Below are positions 43,986 to 50,830 of a DNA stretch of 64,000 bases, piece by piece. This DNA comes from CAXTPV01 sp965276715 (lineage in GTDB: Bacteria > Pseudomonadota > Alphaproteobacteria > Acetobacterales > Acetobacteraceae). The first letter of the stretch is position 1; each line of letters starts with the position of its first letter. The notes under the pieces were generated by a model. It was not told the DNA's origin. It made no database searches and saw only the letters and a list, made by a program, of their open reading frames with translations. The stretch spans positions 4,275,921-4,339,920 of the forward strand of contig OZ255622.1 of assembly GCA_965276715.1 (NCBI GenBank). The letters run 5' to 3'. Position numbers and translations under genes: made by a program.

Positions 43986-44074
43986 AGCAGCCACCACACG
44001 ACGCCGATGATCGGCACCCACGCGAGGAGCGCGAGCGCGACCAGGGGCAGGAGGTTTGGGGGCGCAAGGGTCAT
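43982..44074 (-). CDS. 30-residue membrane peptide
   Basis: ATG 44074 to TGA 43982-43984. Nearly all hydrophobic (LLPLVALALLAWVPIIGVVW). It links the ORF ending at 44071 with the next membrane peptide by four-base overlaps. Possible membrane effector or leader; unknown. Confidence 0.45.
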   Translation of the reverse strand: MTLAPPNLLPLVALALLAWVPIIGVVWWLL

Positions 44075-44595
44075 AAATACGCCGATAGGAAGCCGTTGCC
44101 CGGTAAGCCGGGGTCCGACAACAATGCGGCTCGGTAACGAGCAACTTCAGCGTCGGAGCACAAGACATGGATGAGATGAAGCGGTGGATGGTCATTGTCA
44201 GAGACAAGACAAGCACCGTCTCGATCCTGGATCGCGTCAAAGCCGTCCTGACCAAATGCGGAAAGACCAACCTTATGTTCAACGATGAGAAAGTCGTCTT
44301 CTGCGCGTTCCACGTTCGATCGAACCTTGTCGCCGGACAGATCAGGGCGCGACTGGACGAAGTTGTCAGCGTTGGAAACGGTGGCTTTATCTACGTCGTT
44401 GAGCTTGGCGACGATTGGGCCGCTTCCGGATACTCCGCTGCCTGGAGGCACTTCTGACCACCATGAGGGCGGCCATTGCCCGCACATCGGCGGCCAGGGC
44501 TCGTCGAAAGTGGCGTAGAGACGTTGCTCAGGGGTCATGTCGATGGACGCGGCGCAGACGGGCATCAGGTTTGAAGGTGCGGTGCGGGCGGGCAT
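44071..44595 (-). CDS. Hypothetical protein downstream of the Cro-like gene
   Basis: 174 residues. The ATG overlaps the Cro stop (TGATG) and the stop overlaps the next ATG (ATGA), which argues for a real gene. The first 55 residues look like protein (MTPEQRLYATFDEPWPPMCG). However, its middle is fully antisense to the plus-strand ORF 44167-44457, whose codon-position GC pattern is better. One of the two may be spurious. Confidence 0.45.
   Translation of the reverse strand: MPARTAPSNLMPVCAASIDMTPEQRLYATFDEPWPPMCGQWPPSWWSEVPPGSGVSGSGPIVAKLNDVDKATVSNADNFVQSRPDLSGDKVRSNVERAEDDFLIVEHKVGLSAFGQDGFDAIQDRDGACLVSDNDHPPLHLIHVLCSDAEVARYRAALLSDPGLPGNGFLSAYL
44167..44457 (+). CDS. Small alpha/beta protein antisense to the early operon
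   Basis: 96 residues with GGAG upstream. Clear alpha/beta pattern: KRWMVIVRDKTST, a helix, NLMFNDEKVVFCAFHV, a helix, GGFIYVVELGDD. By my count its third codon positions are richest and second positions poorest in G+C, as for a true gene. It overlaps ORF 44071-44595 completely on the other strand. Function unknown. Confidence 0.5.
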   Translation: MDEMKRWMVIVRDKTSTVSILDRVKAVLTKCGKTNLMFNDEKVVFCAFHVRSNLVAGQIRARLDEVVSVGNGGFIYVVELGDDWAASGYSAAWRHF

Positions 44596-44798
44596 CAAAC
44601 GGCGTCCGTTGACGTGGACGAGGCCTGCGCGGCGGCGGCAAAAGCCTCCAAGCCGCACCTGTCCATGAGACGGGCTACGTGCTGGCCGGGTATTCGCCCG
44701 CGTCGCTCCCAATACAAGACCGAGTTTGGCTCAAGCTCACAAAGCCTTGCGACTTCGTCCCGACCGCCTGCCGCCTGGATGATTGCACTGACGTTCAT
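44595..44798 (-). CDS. Cro-like repressor (YdaS/Cro-type HTH)
   Basis: 67 residues from ATG 44798. NVSAIIQAAGGRDEVARLCE, then PNSVLYWERRGRIPGQHVAR is the HTH of Cro/YdaS-type regulators. First gene of the leftward early operon, divergent from the CI-like gene with two palindromic operators between. It would repress the lysogenic promoter during lytic growth. Confidence 0.8.
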   Translation of the reverse strand: MNVSAIIQAAGGRDEVARLCELEPNSVLYWERRGRIPGQHVARLMDRCGLEAFAAAAQASSTSTDAV

Positions 44799-44805
44799 AG
44801 GCGCG

Positions 44806-44834
44806 ATGATCGTGGCAAAATGCCATGGCGTCAA
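44806..44834 (-). promoter_or_regulatory. Leftward early promoter with embedded operator
   Basis: On the minus strand, TTGACG (44834-44829), a 17-base spacer and GATCAT (44811-44806) form a sigma70-type promoter in front of the Cro-like gene. The palindrome TGGCAAAATGCCA (44813-44825) fills the spacer, so a bound repressor would block polymerase. Confidence 0.55.
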
Positions 44835-44854
44835 GTGCGTAATGGGCTATGGCG

Positions 44855-44867
44855 TGGCATTTAGCCA
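44855..44867. promoter_or_regulatory. Second immunity operator TGGCATTTAGCCA
   Basis: A 13-bp palindrome differing by one base from TGGCATTTTGCCA, centred 42 bp (four helical turns) from the operator at 44813-44825 and 18 bp before the CI-like start. Probably repressor/Cro site controlling the repressor's own promoter. Confidence 0.65.
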
Positions 44868-44884
44868 TGCGCAAGGTTTGCTGA

Positions 44885-45289
44885 ATGGCTAAAAGCAAAC
44901 GACCCGAATCATATTCCGCGATCCGGGAAGGAATCGGCAAAAGAGTAAGTTGGGCTCGTGAGCTGGTTTCTGCGTCTCAAGCTGACCTAGCTAGAGCCAT
45001 TGGTCATGACGCATCCACTATCAACAAAATCGAGAGCGGCGATCGCGCCCCAAGTGTCTTTCAGGTCATAAGCATTGCTTCAAGGTGCCGGGTATCTGCC
45101 GACTATTTACTGCGGGGGTCTCTAACTAATTCTCTTTTTGATGAAGAGATGCAGGTAAAACTGGCGGCTTTGCACCCAGAGCTGGTTGACCGACCCACCG
45201 GCACGGCGTCTGACAAGGACAAGGACCACGCTTTAAACACGCCTCCGCGCTCCAAGAGACAGGTCCCTGCGGGTTCAATGATCGAGTGA
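44885..45289 (+). CDS. CI-like repressor (XRE family)
   Basis: 134 residues. The HTH spans about residues 17-70: WARELVSASQADLARAIGHD, ASTINKIESGDRAPSVFQV. C-terminal part short and polar, without a LexA-like Ser-Lys peptidase, so induction is not by RecA-stimulated self-cleavage of this protein. Transcribed divergently from the Cro-like gene across the operators. Confidence 0.85.
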   Translation: MAKSKRPESYSAIREGIGKRVSWARELVSASQADLARAIGHDASTINKIESGDRAPSVFQVISIASRCRVSADYLLRGSLTNSLFDEEMQVKLAALHPELVDRPTGTASDKDKDHALNTPPRSKRQVPAGSMIE

Positions 45290-45410
45290 ATATGAATCCG
45301 ATCATGATCAGATCGCTATCCTTCATTGGAGGCGCCGATCGCCTCGTGTGTCAACACGATGACACACCCGTTAGAACGTCGTCCAACCCGACTTTTTAAG
45401 GAATGTCGTC

Positions 45411-45695
45411 CTACGACATGGCAATGCCCAAAACTCGCTCTACCTCTTCTCTGAGCCTTGGCATCTGCACTTCATAGAATGTCGCCAGCCGTCTGGTTGG
45501 CATCACGACAACCCGTCGGCCGCTTGGGCCGCTCGGCATCAACTGCACCAGCCCCGCCGCCACCATGTTTTCCAGCTCGCTCCGCACCGTTGATGCGACA
45601 GCTTCCGGCGCGAGCATTTTTTGATAGTCCCTGACCGTCATCTGACGTCTGTCGGCGCACGCTAGCGCTGCCTCATAGGTCAGGCGCTCGCGCAC
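45411..45695 (-). CDS. Small winged-helix-like protein
   Basis: 94 residues from a GTG start. RRQMTVRDYQKMLAPEAVAS, TVRSELENMVAAGLVQLMPS, GRRVVVMPTRR resemble a winged-helix with a beta-hairpin. It lies between the two operator regions, convergent with the CI-like gene and divergent from the rightward operon; could be a regulatory accessory. Not firmly assigned. Confidence 0.5.
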   Translation of the reverse strand: MRERLTYEAALACADRRQMTVRDYQKMLAPEAVASTVRSELENMVAAGLVQLMPSGPSGRRVVVMPTRRLATFYEVQMPRLREEVERVLGIAMS

Positions 45696-45840
45696 CCAAC
45701 TCCATCGGAGCTTGCGCCCAAACAGAGCGGTCAGCAGCCGTCGTCGGTCTCGTCGATGTCGGCAGCCACGGCAGGGCTGATCGCGCCAGGTTCGGCTGGC
45801 TCAAGCTCAAGAAGGCTCCGCTTAGACACGTTGCAACATA

Positions 45841-45927
45841 TGGCATTTTGTTGCGAGAAATCTGCGGACAAGAACCCTGAGATGGCATTTTGCCATTGAC
45901 TTCGTCTGGGGTTGTGGCATTTTGCCA
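45841..45927 (+). promoter_or_regulatory. Rightward operator/promoter region (three palindrome copies)
   Basis: Perfect TGGCATTTTGCCA at 45883-45895 and 45915-45927, and a half-conserved copy TGGCATTTTGTTG at 45841-45853; spacings 42 and 32 bp. TTGACT (45896-45901) directly follows the middle copy and, 17 bases on, an ATTTTG hexamer overlaps the last copy: a repressible promoter for the gene run starting at 45960. Equivalent to the lambda left operator in mirror orientation. Confidence 0.7.
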
Positions 45928-45959
45928 CTCGTCACCACCTGACGAGAGGCACCGCCGCC

Positions 45960-46232
45960 ATGACCCTCATCGACACGCTGCTCGCCGAATACAAGCGCGA
46001 GGAGGCCCGCGAGCCTCGCCTGTCCGATTTCATCTGTGACGCGTGCGGAGGCCAGGGTCACGATGGCCACGGCCGCGACTTGGTCACGGGCTCACACTAT
46101 GCTTGCGGCATTTGCCGAGGCGAGACGGTCGACGCTGCCGCCTACGGTCGCAGCCATGCGGTGTGGGAGGCGCATCTTGCCGATCTCGACCAGCGGATCG
46201 AGGACCTGACCGTCGCGCGGAGGGCTGCGTGA
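45960..46232 (+). CDS. Zinc-finger protein, first gene of rightward early operon
   Basis: 90 residues from ATG 45960. CDACGGQGHDGHGRD... YACGICRGE is a CxxCxGxG-like zinc site of the DnaJ type, flanked by helices. In the position of lambda N, but without an arginine-rich N-terminus. Unknown role. Confidence 0.6.
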   Translation: MTLIDTLLAEYKREEAREPRLSDFICDACGGQGHDGHGRDLVTGSHYACGICRGETVDAAAYGRSHAVWEAHLADLDQRIEDLTVARRAA

Positions 46233-46435
46233 TGGCTTGCACGTCATTTTCTGTCATCCCAGGTCTACCCTGCGTCACGGTCTACGCGCATTCCGACGGG
46301 GCGATTACCGTTCATTCCGTGTCTCAGATCACATCATCAATGATGACCCTCACGCATGACGACGCGCGGAACATGATCGCCGCGTTGCAGGGCGCGCTTG
46401 ACGTGCTGAACGCTAGCGTGTTGGAGGCAGCGTGA
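46232..46435 (+). CDS. Small hypothetical protein
   Basis: 67 residues starting at the ATG that overlaps the previous stop. Beta strands (CVTVYAHSDGAITVHSV), then a helix (TLTHDDARNMIAALQGALDV). Overlaps the following gene (TGATG). Confidence 0.6.
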   Translation: MACTSFSVIPGLPCVTVYAHSDGAITVHSVSQITSSMMTLTHDDARNMIAALQGALDVLNASVLEAA

Positions 46436-47166
46436 TGACCGAGACTTTCAAGATCAAGTCACGCTGGTCTGATCGTGTGGTTTTTGAGTGCGACCTGACG
46501 GAAGACGTAGCCGCGCTCCAGTATTCCGAACAGCTTAGATTTGCTATCAGGGATGCCGTCTTCGCGGGTGCCGTCTTCGCGGGTGCCGACCTCACGGGTG
46601 CCGACCTCACGGGTGCCGTCTTCGCGGGTGCCGACCTCACGGGTGCCGACTTCACGGGTGCCGTCCTCAGGGATGCCGTCTTCGCGGGTGCCGACCTCAG
46701 GGGTGCCGTCTTCGCGGGTGCCGTCCTCACGGGTGCCGTCCTCACGGGTGCCGACCTCACGGGTGCCGACCTCACGGGTGCCGTCCTCACGGGTGCCGTC
46801 CTCACGGGTGCCGACCTCAGGGCTGCCGACCTCACGGGTGCCGTCCTCACGGGTGCCGTCCTCACGGGTGTGCCGATCGTTCAAAATATCGACGCGCGCA
46901 TTTTGGACGCCGTGGAGACTGTCGGCGATCTAGACATGTCCAAATGGCATACGTGCGCGACAACGCACTGCCGCGCAGGGTGGGCAATTGTGCTTGCCGG
47001 AAAGTCTGGTCAAGATCTCGAAACAAAGGTCGGCGCTGCAAATGCCGGCGCGTTGATCTATGCCGCATCTCGTCCGGGCAAGCCTATTCCCAGTTTTTAT
47101 GCAAGCAACGATGCAACGTTAGCCGATCTTCGTGCGTGCGCTGCCGAAACGGAGGGCGAAGCGTGA
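46435..47166 (+). CDS. Pentapeptide-repeat protein
   Basis: 243 residues. Residues ~40-148 are about 21 consecutive A(D/V)(L/F)xG pentapeptides, forming a right-handed quadrilateral beta-helix; such proteins can mimic DNA and bind gyrase or other partners. An N-terminal domain (FKIKSRWSDRVVFECDL) and a C-terminal helical domain (WHTCATTHCRAGWAIVLAG) flank it; both occur in other phage pentapeptide proteins. Target unknown. Confidence 0.8.
   Translation: MTETFKIKSRWSDRVVFECDLTEDVAALQYSEQLRFAIRDAVFAGAVFAGADLTGADLTGAVFAGADLTGADFTGAVLRDAVFAGADLRGAVFAGAVLTGAVLTGADLTGADLTGAVLTGAVLTGADLRAADLTGAVLTGAVLTGVPIVQNIDARILDAVETVGDLDMSKWHTCATTHCRAGWAIVLAGKSGQDLETKVGAANAGALIYAASRPGKPIPSFYASNDATLADLRACAAETEGEA
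46557..46869 (+). repeat. 15-bp tandem repeat array coding the pentapeptides
   Basis: About 21 copies of (C/T)TC(A/G)CGGGTGCCG(A/T)C in phase with the reading frame. Copies are so alike at the DNA level, including synonymous positions, that recent expansion or gene-internal homogenisation is likely, and copy number should vary between strains. Confidence 0.85.
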
Positions 47167-47276
47167 CTGAGATTTCCGCCGAAGTCCTCGACACGCCCAC
47201 TGTTCTCTGCGAGCCGATCGAGCTGACGCAGGCGGTGAAACTAGTGAAGCTGCTGGAAGTAGAGCCGCAATTATGA
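47163..47276 (+). CDS. 37-residue hypothetical peptide
   Basis: GTG overlapping the previous stop (GTGA) to TGA overlapping the next ATG. Acidic helix-rich peptide (ISAEVLDTPTVL, LTQAVKLVKLLEVE). Tight overlaps on both sides support translation. Confidence 0.5.
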   Translation: MTEISAEVLDTPTVLCEPIELTQAVKLVKLLEVEPQL

Positions 47277-48190
47277 ATGCAATTACGAAACCTGCGAAAA
47301 CGTCCAGGCTTAAGGCCGTCACTCCAAAGGCAGCCGAGCCAAGCAAGCCAAAGATTTTGATCTACGGTCGACCGGGCGTTGGCAAAACGTGGGCAAGCCT
47401 TGACTTTCCTTCAGTGTATTACGTGGATACCGAGGGAGGCGCGGATTTGTCGCATTATACCGACAAGCTAGAGCGGTCTGGCGGCATGTATCTTGGTCCC
47501 GAACAGGGCAGTCTGTCATTCGACACACTTCTTGAACAGATCACTGCGCTGGCGACTGAAAAGCATCATTTTCGCACCATTGTTGTCGACAGCATCACCA
47601 AGCTTTATATGGTCGAGATCGCGCGCGAAGGCGAACGCCTTGGTGACAAGAACGCTTTTGGCGCCGACAAGAAACCTGCCGTGGCCTATATGCGGCGATT
47701 GGTGGCGTTGCTGACGCGGCTCGATATGAACGTGATTCTTGTCGCGCACGAAAAGCCGGTGTGGGGCAAAGACGACAAAGGACAGATGGCCATTGTCGAT
47801 CAGACGTTCGATGCTTGGGACAAGCTTGAATATGAGTTGCACCTTTGTCTCAACATCATCAAGCAGGGACCAAGCCGGAAAGCACGTGTTCGCAAAACGC
47901 GATTGACGGGCTTCCCAGATGCCGATGTGTTCGAATGGTCTTACGCTGCGTTTGCCGCTCGCTACGGCAGGGACATTATCGAAAAGAAGGCAACGCAACT
48001 CGAACTGGCTTCGCCAGAACAGGTGGTCGAAATCACACGTCTTGTCGGTGTCATGAATATCGGCGATGATACGATTGGAAAGTGGTTTGCGAAGGCCAAT
48101 GCATCGACATTTGAAGAAATGGATGCCGACAAAGTGCAAGCTATCATCAACATGTTGACCGCTAAGGTCGCTGGCCCGGAGGCCATTTAA
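47273..48190 (+). CDS. Sak4-like RecA-fold recombinase (AAA_24)
   Basis: 305 residues. Walker A GRPGVGKT (32-39), FPSVYYVDTEGGADL, Walker B-like TIVVDSITK, then VILVAHEKP. This is the phage nucleotide-binding protein family that includes Sak4-type single-strand annealing/recombinase proteins. The next gene encodes the usual SSB-like partner, supporting the call. Confidence 0.8.
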   Translation: MNAITKPAKTSRLKAVTPKAAEPSKPKILIYGRPGVGKTWASLDFPSVYYVDTEGGADLSHYTDKLERSGGMYLGPEQGSLSFDTLLEQITALATEKHHFRTIVVDSITKLYMVEIAREGERLGDKNAFGADKKPAVAYMRRLVALLTRLDMNVILVAHEKPVWGKDDKGQMAIVDQTFDAWDKLEYELHLCLNIIKQGPSRKARVRKTRLTGFPDADVFEWSYAAFAARYGRDIIEKKATQLELASPEQVVEITRLVGVMNIGDDTIGKWFAKANASTFEEMDADKVQAIINMLTAKVAGPEAI

Positions 48191-48191
48191 C

Positions 48192-48641
48192 ATGAAATTC
48201 GTTCCCAAGTCAGAGAAGGAAATTATCGAAGACGGCCTTTGGCCTGACGGCACCTATGACGCCGTTGTTTTCGATGCAACTGATAAGATCAGCAAAGCAG
48301 GAAACGAGATGATCGAGCTGGCGCTCGAAATCTATGACAACGAAGGGCGCAAACGCCAAGTTCGCGACTACCTGATGGAAGCGGTCATTTACAAGGTTCG
48401 GCAGGCTGCCGACGCAATGGGCTTAATTGATCGATATGATGCTGGCGATCTTGGCGCGGACGATTTTATGGGAAAGTCGTGTCAGGTTAAGATCGGTCGT
48501 TCGAGAGACAAGAATGGCGTTTATCCTGATCAGAACATTGTCAAGTCTTATGTTATTGCAGTGCAACCTGAACGATCTGAGCCAGCACGCAAGCAAAAGC
48601 AACCTGTTGCTGCCGATATCGATGATGAGATACCTTTTTAA
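48192..48641 (+). CDS. DUF669-type single-strand DNA-binding protein
   Basis: 149 residues. EDGLWPDGTYDAVVFDATDK, then NEMIELALEIYDNEGR and a C-terminal acidic tip DIDDEIPF like that of SSB proteins, which recruits partners. DUF669 proteins accompany Sak4-type recombinases. Directly follows the recombinase gene. Confidence 0.75.
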   Translation: MKFVPKSEKEIIEDGLWPDGTYDAVVFDATDKISKAGNEMIELALEIYDNEGRKRQVRDYLMEAVIYKVRQAADAMGLIDRYDAGDLGADDFMGKSCQVKIGRSRDKNGVYPDQNIVKSYVIAVQPERSEPARKQKQPVAADIDDEIPF

Positions 48642-48847
48642 TGACGACTTTTACAGACTTTTGCACTTCGTCTTTCATCAAGCCCAATCTCGCCGAACAG
48701 ATCGCGTGCGTCGAGCGCGAGATCTGGACGCGCGAAGTTGTCTACGTGCACCGGAGACAAGCGGCCAAGATGTCGGCCCGAAAGGCGGAGACCGAGCTGC
48801 AAGCAATGCGAGCCGTGCTGGAGATGCTGCGGGGGATCAAGGGATGA
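48641..48847 (+). CDS. Small phage protein of unknown function
   Basis: 68 residues. The pattern AEQIACVEREIWTREVVYVH, then KAETELQAMRAVLEML is common in short proteins next to phage recombination genes. Overlaps neighbours on both sides. Confidence 0.65.
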   Translation: MTTFTDFCTSSFIKPNLAEQIACVEREIWTREVVYVHRRQAAKMSARKAETELQAMRAVLEMLRGIKG

Positions 48848-49026
48848 CCGACCGCGTAAGAGATTTGTGCGTCGCGGACCGATGCTGGTCGCCGATCGCG
48901 TGCTCGGGTTGGGGATACTGCCGCGAGCGCAAGATTCTCAATGAGATCGCCGCCGCGGATGAACGGAACTGGCAGCGAGGGGAAGAGGCCGAGAAAATAA
49001 AGCACGCAAGCGAGGATGCGAAATGA
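48844..49026 (+). CDS. Small Cys-containing hypothetical protein
   Basis: 60 residues from the ATG overlapping the previous stop. VRDLCVADRCWSPIACSGWG with four cysteines including SGWGYCRER, then a charged helix. Possibly metal-binding. Confidence 0.5.
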   Translation: MTDRVRDLCVADRCWSPIACSGWGYCRERKILNEIAAADERNWQRGEEAEKIKHASEDAK

Positions 49027-49214
49027 CATACGATCGCGACAGGATCGCTCGTCGAATGGCCAACGCTATGTGGCAAACGATTAGCCGTCATGATCTTTCT
49101 GACGCTGATTGGCAGGCTTGCAAAGAAGAAGGGGCGCCAGTTTGGACTTTCGCCTACGCTGCGGCCGATGAAGCCATCTCGATGTTGATGCGTGCAACGG
49201 AGACATCGCCATGA
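49023..49214 (+). CDS. Small hypothetical protein
   Basis: 63 residues, helical: IARRMANAMWQTISRHDLSD, then AYAAADEAISMLMRA. Overlaps neighbours by four bases. Confidence 0.55.
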   Translation: MTYDRDRIARRMANAMWQTISRHDLSDADWQACKEEGAPVWTFAYAAADEAISMLMRATETSP

Positions 49215-49534
49215 CACCGCGCGAGCCGACCGACGAGATGATCGCTGCCATGAGGCACGCTTACATGGACGGGCTGCCTTCTGGAAGATTAGAGCAGGTC
49301 GCTGAGCGAATGTGGAAAGCAGCGCACGACGCCGCGCCCATCGCTACTGAGTTTAATGTGTCCATGCCAGACCCGTCGCAAATGCTTGATTGTTGGAGAC
49401 GCGATCGCAAGTTCGAGGAACAGACTGCCGCTGACGCTCCAACCGTCGCGCAGAGAGACGCCGACTTGCTAGGGTCCGTCGCAGCCGGTTTGACTGGACC
49501 GAGTCCCGACTACGCGCGGTGCAGCGATGGGTGA
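49211..49534 (+). CDS. Phage protein of the TPREPTDEM family, unknown function
   Basis: 107 residues. The start MTPREPTDEMIAAMRHAY and later ERMWKAAHDAAP is a pattern seen in many phage and prophage early-region proteins. The C-terminal part is polar. Function unknown. Confidence 0.6.
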   Translation: MTPREPTDEMIAAMRHAYMDGLPSGRLEQVAERMWKAAHDAAPIATEFNVSMPDPSQMLDCWRRDRKFEEQTAADAPTVAQRDADLLGSVAAGLTGPSPDYARCSDG

Positions 49535-49629
49535 ACGGCCGGTTCTGGAAGTTCACCGATTTCGACACCTACCGGGTCTCGACGAAAACCAAGCGTGTCG
49601 ACGTCGCGCAGATGGAGATGCTTGCGTGA
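49531..49629 (+). CDS. 32-residue hypothetical peptide
   Basis: GTG overlaps the previous stop (GTGA). GRFWKFTDFDTYRVSTKTKR, then VDVAQMEMLA. The frame is open further upstream, so the start is not certain. Compositionally like a real small protein. Confidence 0.45.
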   Translation: MNGRFWKFTDFDTYRVSTKTKRVDVAQMEMLA

Positions 49630-49666
49630 GCAAGGCACGGGAACAAGACATATCGGGTGTAAAGCC

Positions 49667-49978
49667 ATGACCGGAGACGAAAAGCGTGAGCAGGTTGCTA
49701 AGCAATGTGACGCCGTTGCCCATATGGCGAATGCCATTGCCGGTGTTCACACGGACTTTGCGAGGATCTTTCGCAACGGCGGTCTGCAAGGTGTCGACAT
49801 CAACGATCAAGTCGGGGGACAAACAGCCGCTTTCATGGAGCGGCTTGGCGACATGCTGAATGCGATGGACGCCGTTGATGATGACGAAGACGAATGGATG
49901 ACGCCTATCTTCCGGGTTGCGCAGGAAATGTGGCCCGTCCGGGCACGAGAAGAAGCCTTCTCGATAGTAGAGCCATAA
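49667..49978 (+). CDS. Hypothetical protein
   Basis: 103 residues from ATG 49667. Helical with an acidic centre (MLNAMDAVDDDEDEWMTPI). No family recognised. Confidence 0.55.
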   Translation: MTGDEKREQVAKQCDAVAHMANAIAGVHTDFARIFRNGGLQGVDINDQVGGQTAAFMERLGDMLNAMDAVDDDEDEWMTPIFRVAQEMWPVRAREEAFSIVEP

Positions 49979-49980
49979 GC

Positions 49981-50197
49981 ATGCCATTTCCGAAGCTCGT
50001 TCGCGAAATGTCGGGTCGGCGCGTTCGGCTGATCCGTCGGTGCCGGAACGGCATGATGGAGATGCCGGTTTGCAGCGCTGACAAAGGCCGCCGAAGACGA
50101 AGCCAACTCATACGAACGCATTGTTTCGGCAGTCGTCGGCGACCGAAACGCCACAACGATATGCTACGCGCAAGAAAAGACGATTCCCGGAGGTTAG
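49981..50197 (+). pseudogene. Probably frameshifted small gene
   Basis: The ATG at 49981 opens a good N-terminus (FPKLVREMSGRRVRLIRRCR), but after about 50070 that frame becomes Arg-rich noise while the next frame turns clearly coding (ALTKAAEDEANSYERIVSAV, ATTICYAQEKTIPGG) to TAG 50195-50197 without a start of its own. Either one gene with a frameshift or two overlapping genes, the second with an unusual start. Confidence 0.4.
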
Positions 50198-50200
50198 GCC

Positions 50201-50392
50201 ATGACCGACCAAGAGCATCGCGAACTAGTCGAGATCCTCAAAGATGCCGAGTCGTGTCCGCGCCTTTCACAGTGGGAGGACGAGTTTTGCAGCGACATGC
50301 GCGACTGCGTGCTCGTCCAGGGCGTCGCGTTGAACGTGTCTGAGAAGCAATGGCAGGTCATCCACCGGATTGAAGGGAAGATCTACGCATGA
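50201..50392 (+). CDS. Small phage protein of unknown function
   Basis: 63 residues with GGAGG upstream. EILKDAESCPRLSQWEDEFC followed by LNVSEKQWQVIHRIEGK; the WE-EF...LS-KQ pattern is common in phage early proteins. Overlaps the next gene (ATGA). Confidence 0.65.
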   Translation: MTDQEHRELVEILKDAESCPRLSQWEDEFCSDMRDCVLVQGVALNVSEKQWQVIHRIEGKIYA

Positions 50393-50727
50393 GCATTCAG
50401 GAAATCCACTTCGTTCCCGGCACGACGAGCGCCACGGTCAAGGGCAGCCTCTATCAAGGCATGGACACCTACACCGTCTTCGGAAGATCTGGGCAATTCC
50501 TTGATGTCGCAATCAGCCCACCCTTCAATGCACGCTTCGTGCTGTCTCACTCACCTGTTGATCCGAGCGGCGCAGAAGCGCCAGGCGACCTTGTGCCGAT
50601 GTGCGAGATGGGCGCGTTGCTGGCAAAGTGGGCGGGTAACTTTCCAATCAATGGGACAGTCGCTATCGACGTCGGCGCGGGGCACTTCATCGGCGACTAC
50701 GTGCTGAGCGTTTCCATCACCGATTAG
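50389..50727 (+). CDS. Beta-sandwich protein, PPC-like fold
   Basis: 112 residues: TSATVKGSLYQGMDTYTVFG, GQFLDVAISPPFNARFVLS, and NGTVAIDVGAGHFIGDYVLS. This is the strand order of pre-peptidase C-terminal (PPC)-like jelly-roll domains, normally found in secreted proteins. Here there is no signal peptide and the gene is in an early phage operon, which is unusual. Function unknown. Confidence 0.5.
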   Translation: MSIQEIHFVPGTTSATVKGSLYQGMDTYTVFGRSGQFLDVAISPPFNARFVLSHSPVDPSGAEAPGDLVPMCEMGALLAKWAGNFPINGTVAIDVGAGHFIGDYVLSVSITD

Positions 50728-50752
50728 ATTGCTCCTTTTTGGGAGGGCGCGC

Positions 50753-50830
50753 ATGACTGGTCCTGAAACCCGCACTCATTGGCGCGAGCTTGCGGAACAA
50801 GACATTCCGGAAGTAAAAAATGATGACTGA
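50753..50830 (+). CDS. 25-residue peptide
   Basis: ATG 50753 with GGGAGGG upstream to TGA at 50828-50830, overlapping the next start. Polar, acidic peptide (THWRELAEQDIPEVKND). Possibly a leader or coupling ORF. Confidence 0.35.
   Translation: MTGPETRTHWRELAEQDIPEVKNDD

Noticed and set aside
45378..45397. Possible terminator of the CI-like gene (GTCG/CGAC stem followed by five Ts)
   Set aside because: Stem of only four base pairs; too weak to list.
45731..45829. 32-residue minus ORF (GTG start) near the rightward operators
   Set aside because: No ribosome-binding site, no overlap with a neighbour, and too short to support.
46553..46870. CRISPR array at the regular repeats
   Set aside because: Units are 15 bp without spacers and encode pentapeptides in frame; no cas genes are seen.
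46413..46884. Two long minus-strand ORFs made of RTAPV / TREDG repeats opposite the pentapeptide gene
   Set aside because: They arise automatically because a 15-bp repeat without stops is open in several frames; no start site or real domain.
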